DNA from: Candidatus Poseidoniaceae archaeon | Lineage (GTDB): Archaea; Thermoplasmatota; Poseidoniia; Poseidoniales; Poseidoniaceae | Direction: 5' to 3' | Assembly (NCBI GenBank): GCA_938075675.1 | Contig: CALJHE010000010.1 | Span: 1 to 56,742, forward strand | DNA: 56,742 bases | Shown: one piece after another, positions 8,521 to 18,274 of the stretch | Layout of the letters: each line of letters begins with the position of its first letter | How positions within the stretch are numbered: the stretch's first letter is position 1 | Translations under genes and position numbers: made by a program | The notes under the pieces: model-generated | Seen by the model: only the letters and a program-made list of their open reading frames with translations | What the model was told of the DNA's origin: nothing | Database searches by the model: none

Positions 8521-9555
8521 ATGAGTGCTGAACATCACTACCTTAACGCCGTTGAAGCATACGACGAAGGTAAGGCCGAAGAGGCATATGAGGAAGCTCG
8601 TAAAGCCGTCAAATTAGACCCTGGCCACATCGATGCATGGCAACTCTGTGCTGAGACTATTCTTCCACCGAAAGGTGAGAAACCAACCTTGATTCAAGCA
8701 GCCAAATCTCTTGCTGCCGTACGTAAAATCATCGAACTGGACCCGAATAGAACTGCAATGTGGATGCTGGGAGGCCGCTTACTGTCGGATGAGCTCGGAC
8801 TTCTCAGCGAAGGGCTGCAATGGTGGCAAGACCTTCGCCACCACTTACCAAAAGAAGTCACGCCACTTGTAGAACAAGCCTCACTGCTGGCTGACATGGG
8901 TCATTACCTTGAAGCCAAGTACAGGCTTGATACCATTATTGAAGAAAACATGGACGGAGGGCCAAGCCAAATAGCGAAAATTCATCAACTGCGAAATCAA
9001 GTGATTGCTGCAGCAAATCTCCAACCAAGTGAACACTTCAAACCGTGGGAGAAGCATCACAACGGCTGGGGTGCCATTGAATCAAAAATGGGTAAAGGTC
9101 CTGTTTCCGAAAGTTTCCTTTTTTTGATTACCACAGTTCCGGTCTTGTTTGCAGTGGTTCTTTTTTCAAGACAACTCGCCGGAGAAGGATGGGGGGCATT
9201 TTGCCTAACGAGTCTCATTGTTTTTGCAACTGTGCTGTTTGGAATGCGCACTTCAAAGAAGATGTTCCACAACATCAATCGACCAGCGTTCAACCTTCTT
9301 CGAGCGATGAACTTTGAAGCGAATACTGGCTATTCAGTTATTCATGAAGAGATCCGAACTTCTACACTGTACATGTACATCATGCAGAGAAAGCCTGTTG
9401 CATGGCAAGAACGAATGATCAAAATTATTGAAGACAACTCACCGCTACCGAAGAACTGGAAACCCCAGTTCCCGGACTTCGATTCCCACCTTGATGAGAT
9501 GGGATTCATTGAAGATGGTGAGGAAGACGCCTTCGAGCAGTTTGAAGAAGAGTGA
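8521..9555 (+). CDS. TPR-containing two-helix membrane protein
   Basis: 344 residues. Residues 1-145 contain TPR-like helical hairpins (AYDEGKAEEAYEEARKAV followed by LDP, and similar units). Two hydrophobic segments at about 199-216 and 225-242 form a membrane hairpin, followed by a cytoplasmic, acidic C-terminus. It starts 13 bases after gar1 and has a GGTGATC ribosome site, so the two are probably co-transcribed. TPRs suggest a scaffold role; no enzyme motif is visible. Confidence 0.82.
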   Translation: MSAEHHYLNAVEAYDEGKAEEAYEEARKAVKLDPGHIDAWQLCAETILPPKGEKPTLIQAAKSLAAVRKIIELDPNRTAMWMLGGRLLSDELGLLSEGLQWWQDLRHHLPKEVTPLVEQASLLADMGHYLEAKYRLDTIIEENMDGGPSQIAKIHQLRNQVIAAANLQPSEHFKPWEKHHNGWGAIESKMGKGPVSESFLFLITTVPVLFAVVLFSRQLAGEGWGAFCLTSLIVFATVLFGMRTSKKMFHNINRPAFNLLRAMNFEANTGYSVIHEEIRTSTLYMYIMQRKPVAWQERMIKIIEDNSPLPKNWKPQFPDFDSHLDEMGFIEDGEEDAFEQFEEE

Positions 9556-9631
9556 AATAACCTGATTGAGATGCGACCAAGTAGCATTCAAATACCGTTT
9601 GAATAATTAGAGACGGCGGTTTCCTAATTTC

Positions 9632-10582
9632 GTGAACACAACAGACGAGCAGGCTGGAGCATGGACTGAGGCATTTGAATCAGGGAAATTCATACGTAAA
9701 TCCAGTGAATTTCGCGACCGCATTGCAAAGGGTGAAATCTTTGATGTTGAAACCGGGAGATATCACCTCTACATCTCCCATGCATGCCCATGGGCGCATC
9801 GTACCCTCATTACCCGAAAACTGCTCGGACTTGAGAACCACATTTCAGTGGATGTCGTGGATTGGAGAATGAAGAGTGATGGCTCATGGTCGTTTAACCC
9901 AGAAGAAGAAGGAGCAACTGCGGACACAATAAACGGTGAAAGCAGTCTTGAAGGAGTGTATAACCGTGCTTTTTCAGGCTGGAGCGAAAGCCGTCGAATT
10001 GGTACTGTCCCCGTCTTATGGGATCGTCAGCACAGTACCATTGTTAACAATGAAAGCCGTGAAATTATCAGAATGTTCGATGCATTTGCGAGTGCAGGAA
10101 TGGGGAATGGAACTTCGCTGTGTCCCATCGAACTACGTGATGAGATTGATGCCATGATTGATTCAAATTATGAGCCGGTGAACAACGGCGTCTATAAATC
10201 TGGATTTGCGAGAACACAAGCAGCATACGATGAAGCAGTAACCGCACTCTTTGCTCGTCTCGATGAATTGGAACTTCACCTTGAGAATCGCGAATGGTTG
10301 GTCGGCGAAGGTAGAGGTCAACTTACAGAGGCCGACATATGTCTCTTCACTACGCTGGTTCGCTTTGACTTGGTCTATGTCGTTCACTTCAAATGCAATC
10401 TTCGAAGAATCATCGATTACCCAAACCTCCAATCTTTCGTCGAGCGAATGATCGATTTACCAGGTGTGAAGGAAACATGCCATTGGCATCACATCAAGGC
10501 ACATTATTTTTGGTCGCATCAAAACATCAACACGTTCCGAATAATCCCGCTTGGGCCACTTGAGGGCGCTCACACGCACTGA
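9632..10582 (+). CDS. Glutathionyl-hydroquinone reductase / Xi-class GST
   Basis: 316 residues from GTG 9632. The active-site motif CPWAHR (Cys52) lies in the N-terminal thioredoxin-like domain. The all-helical C-terminal domain keeps motifs of the YqjG/PcpF family (VPVLWD, NNESREIIRMF, TEADICLFTTLVRFD). Family members reduce glutathionyl-hydroquinones with glutathione in the cytoplasm. The enzyme is unusual for an archaeon, as most archaea lack glutathione; a glutaredoxin-like gene lies at 26167. Likely acquired from bacteria (inference). The next gene is convergent. Confidence 0.9.
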   Translation: MNTTDEQAGAWTEAFESGKFIRKSSEFRDRIAKGEIFDVETGRYHLYISHACPWAHRTLITRKLLGLENHISVDVVDWRMKSDGSWSFNPEEEGATADTINGESSLEGVYNRAFSGWSESRRIGTVPVLWDRQHSTIVNNESREIIRMFDAFASAGMGNGTSLCPIELRDEIDAMIDSNYEPVNNGVYKSGFARTQAAYDEAVTALFARLDELELHLENREWLVGEGRGQLTEADICLFTTLVRFDLVYVVHFKCNLRRIIDYPNLQSFVERMIDLPGVKETCHWHHIKAHYFWSHQNINTFRIIPLGPLEGAHTH

Positions 10583-10723
10583 GGAACCATTCCGATGTTC
10601 TAGACGGTGGCTGCGAGTAATGCATCCATTCACAATTCAAATCTGGTGACAGCGTCCGCAGACGTAGACCGTCAAAGCCGTCCTTAGCTTACGCTCGTAA
10701 CCTACGCTTCAGTGAACCGAAGG
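10583..10723. other. Intergenic spacer between convergent genes
   Basis: 141 bases between the GST stop and the stop of the giant surface gene. It contains short GC-rich imperfect inverted repeats (around 10651-10715) that could fold, but there is no tRNA, clear box C/D or H/ACA layout or ORF that I can support. A shared transcription end is the simplest reading. Confidence 0.4.
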
Positions 10724-13700
10724 TCACTGTTGACTTTGCGCATACTGCATAGCATATTGCTGAGCATATGCTGCTGCGGTTTGGGCATCGTATCCTTGTG
10801 CGGTAAATTGCTGGTAATACTGTTGGTAAACTGCTTGATCCATGGCAGGGGCTGCCGCTGGAGCAGCGGCTGCCGGTGCGGCAGCAGCGGCTTGAGTCGA
10901 GTATTGCTGTGCATAAGCACGGGCAGTTTCCTCAGGATAACCTTGAGCAATCAGTTGCTGAACGTATTGCTCAGTTTGGTCGACAACGCCACCAAAGCCG
11001 CTGTCGGTCATTGCAAAGTTCTTGACATCATCTTCCCCGTTTCGACCAAGGAAGAACATGGTTCCAACGATAACCAGCAACAGAATGGCGCCAATCATAA
11101 TTGGGACTCCTAGGCCACCAAGAGCGCTTTCAGACGAATCTTCTCCGCTGTTCGATTGAGGTTCAGACCAGTTTCCGTCGACGAATGTCCAAGCACCGGA
11201 CCATTCACATTCACCATCGATGAATACAAATTCGCCACCTGCTGCCTCCGCTTCCGCAGGTGCTTCTAGTCCTTGACACGCTGCCAATTGGAATTCCTGC
11301 CACTTGACAATCACGTGGCGTTCATCTGGTGCTTGTCCTTCGTAGATACGAATAAAGACACGCTGGCTAAGAGATTTGTTGGTGTAGAGTTCCTCAAGAG
11401 AGAGTGTGAGGGAGAATGTATCTCCGTCACCCAAACCGCTTTCTGTCTTCGCCCATGTTTCGTCGTTCTTCATGTTGAACTTCTCAATAGCGCTTGCAGA
11501 GAAGCTGTCTTCCATGAATGCAATCTCGACATAAACATCGTTCTGAGATTCTGCACCCGAAAGAACTGTACCAGAGACGGTAATTGTTGGTGTAGTCACC
11601 CGAGAGTTGTTGAGATCAAAGTTGATATCAACGTCCGGTTCATCATCGCCGAAGTCGTTAGGAACGACTACGAAGTACATTCTGTGCTTCTCAGAGAATT
11701 TATCTGCGCCGTCAAAGACGACCAGTTCAATTCGGATTTCTGTGTTTGATGCACCGGTTGTGTCGGTTGTAAGGTTACGGAATGTGTAAGCAAACAAACC
11801 GTCACTGGCGGCTGTTTCAACGAATTCGTGGCCTTCGATATCAAAGTCGTCATCGCCGTATGGAGCGTCGAACAGAACCTTCCATTCGTAGCGTTCAATG
11901 CCGTTTCCTTCGAGCGCATCCTCGTCTGAGGAGTTACCCGCATCGAAATACACGGTAACTTCACCGTTGTTCTCGTTCAATCGGATTTGGTGTACATCCC
12001 ATTCTTTCGATTGAATGGTGTTGGTTCCCAAGAATTCGATTTGTTCAGCGTAATCATCTCGCATGTCGATTTCTGCATCTGCAGTTGGTCGGAACGCGTC
12101 TGCATAAACATCGTTTGTTTCAACGGTGACTGTAATGACACGGGAGTGGCCTTGAGCATCGTGAAGAATGAGGGTAATGTCCCATTGTTCGCCTTGTGTA
12201 CACCCAGTAGCAGATGCGAGGTCGGTCTTACAGAACATCATCAACGGGTTGTTGTCCGTGGTGTGTGAAGTTCCGCTTGCCATGGTAGCACCAGTCCATG
12301 ATGTTGGTCCATCGATGATCCAGTCGGTGTTCAACGACTCAGACGTATCAGTTACAAAGGAGAAGGTTAGTTCTGCGTTGCTCTTGATGTAGTAGTCCTT
12401 GTATCCGCCTGTGCTCGGGTCGTTATCTGGGATGATACCGTTAATTTGCAAGTCAAGCCCGTCTCCTAGGACACCAAAGCCTGTTGGGTAAGGTGTCACT
12501 TGGTAACTGAGCATGTTACCGAGAAGAGGCAGTGTTGTACTGTCTGCACGCTCGGAGTGGGTAGCAACGTCAATCGTCGAAACAATCAATCCACCGGCTT
12601 GGTAACTGCAAACACCCAGGATAGTGTCCTTTTGTTGTGCTTGGGTGCCGTCTTGGCGGATGATTCGTTGGAAAGTTCCGTCTTTCTTGGTTTCACTGTA
12701 ACCGCCACAACGTTCTGGAACATTGTTTGCACTCTGGGAGTTCGTGTCCAAAACCGCCATTGCGACGGTCGAAGATGCATCGAATCCTTGGAACGCAGCC
12801 AAATCCACATTTTCCATGAGTGGGTGGTATGGATCTGCAAAGTTTGTTTCAGCATAGGTGATTGGACTCTCTCCGAGGTTCTTGCTTTGGATGTTCAGTC
12901 CAAACGGAAGACGCCCGTTTAGTCCTTGGTCAAGACCGTATACCTGGCTTCCTTGCGGACCAAGGTGAGCCTGTACAGTTCCACCAGCATACATGAAGCC
13001 CTCAAGGGTGTTCTTGTTCGCTGTTGAACCGAGCTTTTGATAGTAACCTCGGCCACCGTTTTCGATGTCCTTTGCAGCAATATCGGTTTGCCATGGGAGC
13101 ACAATCTTGTCGTAGTGGGTAAACCAACCACTGAGGAAGTAAGTGTCCCAGTCGTTGATGTCAAATTGTGTGTAGGTCATTCCAAGGATGTTCAAGTCTT
13201 CCTTAATCGCTGATGTGCGAGGGGAAGTATCCGAAAGAATAGCCACATCCACCGAGTCAGCAAAGGTTGCGTGGAAATAGCGAACGTTTCCGGACGGGTT
13301 TCCGTTTGCGAGTTCCGCATCAAAACTGATGTTGTATTTGTGTCCATCTTGCCATCCGTTCCACGGAGTGAAAGACACATCGATCAGTTGGTGCGAATCG
13401 AGAGATTGTGCAGGTCCTGCTGTAGTCGTGTGAGCTTGTGAACCGGCGGTCATATCGAAGATGTTCATGTTGAACACATAGTCGCCTGCTAGAACACCGT
13501 TGGTTGCCTGGACGGCCCAGTTGTGGGTAAGTGCGCTGTCGATTGGCATAACACATTCCAGGGTTTGGTCGTTGAGACAGTTCAGGGTGTTTGGCTTGCC
13601 CAGCGTAATGTCCACTGATTCAACGTTGAAGATTACAGTCTCGCGGTTGTTCGAAACAAACAATTCGTTGTCATTGAACCATGGCTTACCTACCGTTGTG

Positions 13701-16700
13701 TTGTCGAAAATAGTCTCGACATCAATTTTGTAGACACCTGCAAAGAACTCGTGGCTGGCGATAAGGTCGGTAGACATCATGTCTGCGTCGATGTTCGTCT
13801 TGGAAATCGTGTAAGCGTTGTCTTCAATGAAGGTGAACTCTTGGAGAGATATATTGTTGAAAGCAACTCCTTTGAACCCATCGTTGACTCCATTTCGGCC
13901 GTCATCATCGGATTGGAATTCAAAGTTGATATCAACCGTAGAACCAGCCAATGACATACATTCGAATGCCCAGTCCGAGGTGTCTGCGGAAGAGGTGTTG
14001 AGCGCATACAGGTGCGTCAAGTCGATGCTTGTAGTTGTAACAAGGTCATTTGTGTTGAAGAAGACGTTGTAGTTCGTGCCGGAGCCATCGGTCGTTGCAT
14101 CGTCTCCAATGTATGAAATCTCAGCGAAATCAATTGGTTCAGATTGGTTCACGATGTTATCGCCGTTTTCGTCAACTTGACACGTGCCATCTTCGTTGTA
14201 ATCGTTCCATTGTCCCATAACGATGCTGCTGTATGTCGCACCGTCGCGCAGGATGTCGAGGGTCATTGCTGCATAGTCATTGACATCGACGATGCTCGTT
14301 CCATCGGAATCAATACCGTAGAATGTGTCTGCATAGTATTCGAAGTTCAGAGAGACGAAATCGCCGCTCATAGAAGTCAAATCAACATCCGGGATGGTCA
14401 GAGTCTCGTTTGCCCATGCGTCACCGTAGCCGTTCGAACCGGTATCACAAGGATGGCCAAACCAATAGCCGTGGTTGTTGAATATTTTCTCTTGACAATT
14501 GTTTTCGTTGTAGACTGCACCTTGTGGGTTTTGGCTCTCTTCGTATCGATATCCGTCTGCACCGCCTTCGAATGTCTCTTCACACAGAGCACTCGGTGTA
14601 CCACAGTAAATGTCTGAAGGGGTTGCCGAGTAAACAGTAGCTTTGACATCATAGTCAACTGCGGTGTTTCCGTAATTGTTGGTAGCGACTTCAATGTCAA
14701 AGATTCCTTCCGCATACAATCCTCCAGGATTGAAGTATTCGAGGTTCTCGACCATTGGGTCGTAGAGGTTGAATGGAGTGATATATCCGACAATTTCGTC
14801 GTTTTGACTCTGTTCATCCCATGAATTTCCGGATAACACTGCAGAGATACGATACGTCGTATCGTTGAGGAGGTCAGCAGAAATCGAAGTGGTGAATTCT
14901 TGACCTGGACCCAGATTATTCAGTGGAACATTCGCTTGTTGAACTTGTGGATTGGGTTGGAATGCAGTTGTTTGTTTCCAAATAGTTAGATTGTCGACTG
15001 CATATCCATCGCGTCCTGACCACTCAGACTCGTTGTCGCTGGAAATTGAGCCTTCAAATCCAGTTCGCAATCGGAACCGGATATCAACGGTCTCACCAGC
15101 CCATGGGCTGAGATCGAATGCTCCGACGCCTTCTTCAGTGAAATTGTTCCAACCGTAGTATGTTCCAAAAGAGTATACACCGTAGTAGTAGATACCTTCA
15201 GGTGCGCCACCGATTGCTTGCTTGTACATGCGGTCCATATCGAATCCGCCCCACATAGATTCTCCAGATGCACATGCTCCGGCGAGTTGTGCGCTTTGTG
15301 GGCAAGAAATTGTTGACCATCCGGTTTCAACGCTGCCGATTTCAATCATGGCAATGTCGTCCCAAACATCACCAGCAAGGTAATTTCCGGATTGGTCCAG
15401 ACTTCCAAGGACTCCGTGGCCCAAGTGTCGGAACAGTTCTAGACTCATGAAAGCACGGTCAGAGCCTGTCAAGTCGACGTCCTCCAAGACCATTGCATCG
15501 TCCCAATTACGGCCATATCCGGACCATGTATCACCACTGGAATTGGTCTCGTAGTATCCAGCCCACATGAAGTCGGTCGGATTGTTGTAGTTTGCCGAAA
15601 CGTTTGGATCATTGTTGTTCGATGTGCCACCAACTGAATTGTTGGTTTCTTCGTGCCACATCGTAGCTTGGTCGACGTATTCTTCGTAGGACCAAGTACA
15701 TCCGCTGCATGAAGCCTTATTCTCCGGAGCATCCCAGTCCATCTCATAGACCGTCGTATTGGACGAATTTGGAGCGTCGACAATTTTGAGTTCGACATCG
15801 AGAGTGGCTTGTTGACCGTTGAGAACATCCATTCCAGTGTTGGTCACTGTGACATTGATGTTGCGTGTTCCTTCGCCAACAATTCCATAGAATTTGTCAA
15901 CAGGTGAGATCTCAATGGATGAAACGGACAAATCCTTACTGTCCATTTCAATCACTGAAACGGTATCGTATTGACCTTCCCAGCCGAAGTTGTCTCTCCA
16001 TCCGCTGAAACGCCAGTTAGCGTGACCGATAACCAAGTCATCAGAGGAACCACTGGAACCTGCAAGTTGGCCGACGTCAACAACGTTTGGCCTGCGACCT
16101 GCAGCGTACGAAAGCGGGTTGAGGTGGCCACCGTTACCGTTTGAAAGGGTCACTTGAACCGTAGTTGGGAAGTTTAGGTAAAATGAGGAAGTTGAACCGC
16201 CAGCAGAATCCGATGTGTTTTGTTGATAAGCGATTGTCGGGTTGATGAAGTCGGGCTCTTGGTCGCCGTTAAGGTCAGCGATTGCGACCGACCACGAGAT
16301 GTAAGGGCCGAAGTAAGCCAGCGAAGGTGAGGACCAAGTTCCAACAGCAGAAGAGGTAACGTAAGTTACATTCTCGAGATTGCTGTCCATCATCACAATG
16401 GAATCAATTACATTGTCGCCATCCATGTCTCCAATATCAAATTCTTCGGAAGTTACGGTGTTCATGTTAATGACGTGAGTGTTTGGTGGAGGGCTTGTTG
16501 CGCTGAATGTGAAGGTGGCAGGATAAGTGTTGGTTAGACAACTGAATTCAATGATTGTCATGTTATCGTCGTTTCCGGGGTTTGTGACTTGGCCAGTTCT
16601 GTAGTCAACACCTTCTGCACGCTGCAGCCACAAGTCATCATCCGTACATGTGCCTGAAAGGCCACCTGTTTCGGTTTCTCCCCAGTCGCCGACTTCCAGA

Positions 16701-17395
16701 TTCTGGTATCGGTCTGATGTGGAGGAACCAAGCGAAGTGACTGTGCCTTGTGTGTTGCTGGTGATTGGACCACGGTATGTGACCACACGTTGTGTGGCTA
16801 AGTCACCGAGCAGATCAAGAACAAAAATATCATCATTACCGTCTTGGTCTGCGTCACCCACTGTCAAATCCCAAGCGTAGAAGTGAGTGAAGCGAGCGCC
16901 AATGCTCCATGATTTTTCGTTGCAGCCACCGTTTTCAATGACGGTTACGTTTCCAGGGTCACCTGCTGGTGCTCCATTGTCATCGGTCTTGAACGGATTG
17001 TTGCGCTGATAGATGACAATGTCTGTTGCAGAGTCGCCGGTGAACTCACCGACTTCAATAAATTGAACATTGGAAAATTCGTCCCACTCGGCGTTACGGC
17101 TGGTGTTCTTAGAGACCCAAACGTCTTGTCGCTCGCTAAAATCACCGTTTCCATCGTTCCATAGGATACTGATGGTGTGGGTTCCGTCGGTCGCCATTGC
17201 CAAATCATTGTGTCCATCGCAGTTGAAGTCGCCAATAGCAACATCCTGAGGGTCACGGTTTGTCGTGTATGAACGAGCCATGGACGCACTCGCTGTTGAA
17301 GCGATGGCAGCGGTGGTCGAAAGTAACATCAGCATGACAAGGAACATGCTTAGGGCGCGGCTCTTGAGGTGGTGGTTCTTGGGAATCATCAACAT
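10724..17395 (-). CDS. Giant cell-surface protein with FG-GAP/VCBS propeller, C-terminal anchor and cytoplasmic tail
   Basis: 2223 residues from ATG 17395, six bases after GGAGAAGG (17402-17409). The signal peptide ends near ASA. About 450 residues of FG-GAP/VCBS-like blades follow (GDFNCDGHND, GDADQDGNDD, GDMDGDNVID, ADLNGDQEPD), probably a calcium-binding beta-propeller. Then come CARDB/Ig-like domains and jelly-roll-like segments with Asp/Asn/Cys-rich loops, an internal alpha/beta segment starting VDVAILSDTSPR, and a PKD-like region near the C-terminus. One helix at about 2094-2116 anchors it. The 107-residue tail is Gln/Ala/Tyr-rich and carries two copies of a QQxxAQGYxxxTAxAYAQQY motif. 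Probable adhesion or polymer-binding role. No peptidase or glycosidase site seen. Confidence 0.85.
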   Translation of the reverse strand: MLMIPKNHHLKSRALSMFLVMLMLLSTTAAIASTASASMARSYTTNRDPQDVAIGDFNCDGHNDLAMATDGTHTISILWNDGNGDFSERQDVWVSKNTSRNAEWDEFSNVQFIEVGEFTGDSATDIVIYQRNNPFKTDDNGAPAGDPGNVTVIENGGCNEKSWSIGARFTHFYAWDLTVGDADQDGNDDIFVLDLLGDLATQRVVTYRGPITSNTQGTVTSLGSSTSDRYQNLEVGDWGETETGGLSGTCTDDDLWLQRAEGVDYRTGQVTNPGNDDNMTIIEFSCLTNTYPATFTFSATSPPPNTHVINMNTVTSEEFDIGDMDGDNVIDSIVMMDSNLENVTYVTSSAVGTWSSPSLAYFGPYISWSVAIADLNGDQEPDFINPTIAYQQNTSDSAGGSTSSFYLNFPTTVQVTLSNGNGGHLNPLSYAAGRRPNVVDVGQLAGSSGSSDDLVIGHANWRFSGWRDNFGWEGQYDTVSVIEMDSKDLSVSSIEISPVDKFYGIVGEGTRNINVTVTNTGMDVLNGQQATLDVELKIVDAPNSSNTTVYEMDWDAPENKASCSGCTWSYEEYVDQATMWHEETNNSVGGTSNNNDPNVSANYNNPTDFMWAGYYETNSSGDTWSGYGRNWDDAMVLEDVDLTGSDRAFMSLELFRHLGHGVLGSLDQSGNYLAGDVWDDIAMIEIGSVETGWSTISCPQSAQLAGACASGESMWGGFDMDRMYKQAIGGAPEGIYYYGVYSFGTYYGWNNFTEEGVGAFDLSPWAGETVDIRFRLRTGFEGSISSDNESEWSGRDGYAVDNLTIWKQTTAFQPNPQVQQANVPLNNLGPGQEFTTSISADLLNDTTYRISAVLSGNSWDEQSQNDEIVGYITPFNLYDPMVENLEYFNPGGLYAEGIFDIEVATNNYGNTAVDYDVKATVYSATPSDIYCGTPSALCEETFEGGADGYRYEESQNPQGAVYNENNCQEKIFNNHGYWFGHPCDTGSNGYGDAWANETLTIPDVDLTSMSGDFVSLNFEYYADTFYGIDSDGTSIVDVNDYAAMTLDILRDGATYSSIVMGQWNDYNEDGTCQVDENGDNIVNQSEPIDFAEISYIGDDATTDGSGTNYNVFFNTNDLVTTTSIDLTHLYALNTSSADTSDWAFECMSLAGSTVDINFEFQSDDDGRNGVNDGFKGVAFNNISLQEFTFIEDNAYTISKTNIDADMMSTDLIASHEFFAGVYKIDVETIFDNTTVGKPWFNDNELFVSNNRETVIFNVESVDITLGKPNTLNCLNDQTLECVMPIDSALTHNWAVQATNGVLAGDYVFNMNIFDMTAGSQAHTTTAGPAQSLDSHQLIDVSFTPWNGWQDGHKYNISFDAELANGNPSGNVRYFHATFADSVDVAILSDTSPRTSAIKEDLNILGMTYTQFDINDWDTYFLSGWFTHYDKIVLPWQTDIAAKDIENGGRGYYQKLGSTANKNTLEGFMYAGGTVQAHLGPQGSQVYGLDQGLNGRLPFGLNIQSKNLGESPITYAETNFADPYHPLMENVDLAAFQGFDASSTVAMAVLDTNSQSANNVPERCGGYSETKKDGTFQRIIRQDGTQAQQKDTILGVCSYQAGGLIVSTIDVATHSERADSTTLPLLGNMLSYQVTPYPTGFGVLGDGLDLQINGIIPDNDPSTGGYKDYYIKSNAELTFSFVTDTSESLNTDWIIDGPTSWTGATMASGTSHTTDNNPLMMFCKTDLASATGCTQGEQWDITLILHDAQGHSRVITVTVETNDVYADAFRPTADAEIDMRDDYAEQIEFLGTNTIQSKEWDVHQIRLNENNGEVTVYFDAGNSSDEDALEGNGIERYEWKVLFDAPYGDDDFDIEGHEFVETAASDGLFAYTFRNLTTDTTGASNTEIRIELVVFDGADKFSEKHRMYFVVVPNDFGDDEPDVDINFDLNNSRVTTPTITVSGTVLSGAESQNDVYVEIAFMEDSFSASAIEKFNMKNDETWAKTESGLGDGDTFSLTLSLEELYTNKSLSQRVFIRIYEGQAPDERHVIVKWQEFQLAACQGLEAPAEAEAAGGEFVFIDGECEWSGAWTFVDGNWSEPQSNSGEDSSESALGGLGVPIMIGAILLLVIVGTMFFLGRNGEDDVKNFAMTDSGFGGVVDQTEQYVQQLIAQGYPEETARAYAQQYSTQAAAAAPAAAAPAAAPAMDQAVYQQYYQQFTAQGYDAQTAAAYAQQYAMQYAQSQQ
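10754..10969 (-). repeat. Two-copy tail motif in the giant surface protein
   Basis: Units at 10901-10969 and 10754-10819 encode related segments of about 22 residues (core AQGYxxxTAxAYAQQY), separated by an Ala/Pro linker. The predicted location is cytoplasmic, after the membrane helix. Confidence 0.6.
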
Positions 17396-17500
17396 CACTA
17401 ACCTTCTCCAACCCTTGTTGCACTTTAATTCCTTTGCTTTCAAGTTCTCAAATGAAAACACCAAAAAGACCTGCAGTGACCCGAATAGTGGTTTAGAAAA

Positions 17501-17519
17501 CCGAAGGAAAAAATTTCGG
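17501..17519 (-). terminator. Possible terminator after the 229-residue gene
   Basis: On the minus strand CCGAA and TTCGG pair around a T-rich loop containing TTTTTT, about 28 bases past the stop at 17547. Weak evidence from sequence shape only. Confidence 0.25.
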
Positions 17520-17546
17520 GAAAACGGCAGAGCATTTCAGGCGCTT

Positions 17547-18236
17547 TCAACTGAATTTACCTGACAACCAACGAGGTGAAGGGCCCCATCCGGTAGCATC
17601 TCCGCCGTGAACTTTGACGAGTTTACCTGCGGTGAAAAGGGACTCCAACCAAACTTCAAGTGTTGTGCCCTCACGATTACCGAGTCTTTTGCTTGCAATT
17701 TCTTCGATATCTTCCGTCTTGAGAGCCGTGATACCATAATCTCGTACAACAAGACTGAGCAGTTCTCGGAGCCACGCTTCTGCCATTGGGTCGACGCTCA
17801 TTGCGCCTTGAACAGGACGAGGAGGTTCCATTTCTTCTAATGCCTCCATCAATTCAATTGGATCGGGACGTACGGGCGCTTCAAGGCCGAGAAGGTCCAG
17901 TTCTTCTTCGAGGTTTAGCTGGCCAATTGGGCGGCGAACCACGGGGATTCTCGAAGGGTCAGGCGTTGGACCCATATCTTTGGGTTTCTGAGGCATCGAG
18001 GACGAATCACCGCCCTCAAAATCTTCATCGTCATAATCGGCAATATCAATGCCAGAGGTGTTTGTAGGGCGCATTTCAGTTGCGATTGGCATGGTCCAAC
18101 CCACGCCTTCAAGACCCAAGTCAGAAACATGTTTCTTCACCCAAGACGCTTCGCCCTCTAAGACAACATGGACATCATGTTCATCCGCACGGAAACGGTA
18201 GCGAACTTGACCCCTTAATTCAGCCATCATTCTCAT
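17547..18236 (-). CDS. Conserved-looking protein of unknown function with C-terminal winged-helix-like region
   Basis: Up to 229 residues. The start is ambiguous between ATG 18236 and ATGs two and three codons in. The N-terminal 60 residues look like a small alpha/beta domain. An acidic and proline-rich linker follows (about 65-130). Residues 150-229 read like a winged helix, with an ITALKTEDIEEIASKRLG helix pair and ending near GWGPSPRWL. No signal peptide or membrane segment. It sits just downstream of aconitase on the same strand. Not matched to a named family. Confidence 0.72.
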   Translation of the reverse strand: MRMMAELRGQVRYRFRADEHDVHVVLEGEASWVKKHVSDLGLEGVGWTMPIATEMRPTNTSGIDIADYDDEDFEGGDSSSMPQKPKDMGPTPDPSRIPVVRRPIGQLNLEEELDLLGLEAPVRPDPIELMEALEEMEPPRPVQGAMSVDPMAEAWLRELLSLVVRDYGITALKTEDIEEIASKRLGNREGTTLEVWLESLFTAGKLVKVHGGDATGWGPSPRWLSGKFS

Positions 18237-18274
18237 TCCAGTGCGTCAAGGGTATTCAAGTTGATGTATCAGGC

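Noticed and set aside
10651-10715. Possible structured RNA (H/ACA-like) between the GST and the giant gene
   Set aside because: Only short imperfect pairings are visible, and no H or ACA boxes at the right spacing.
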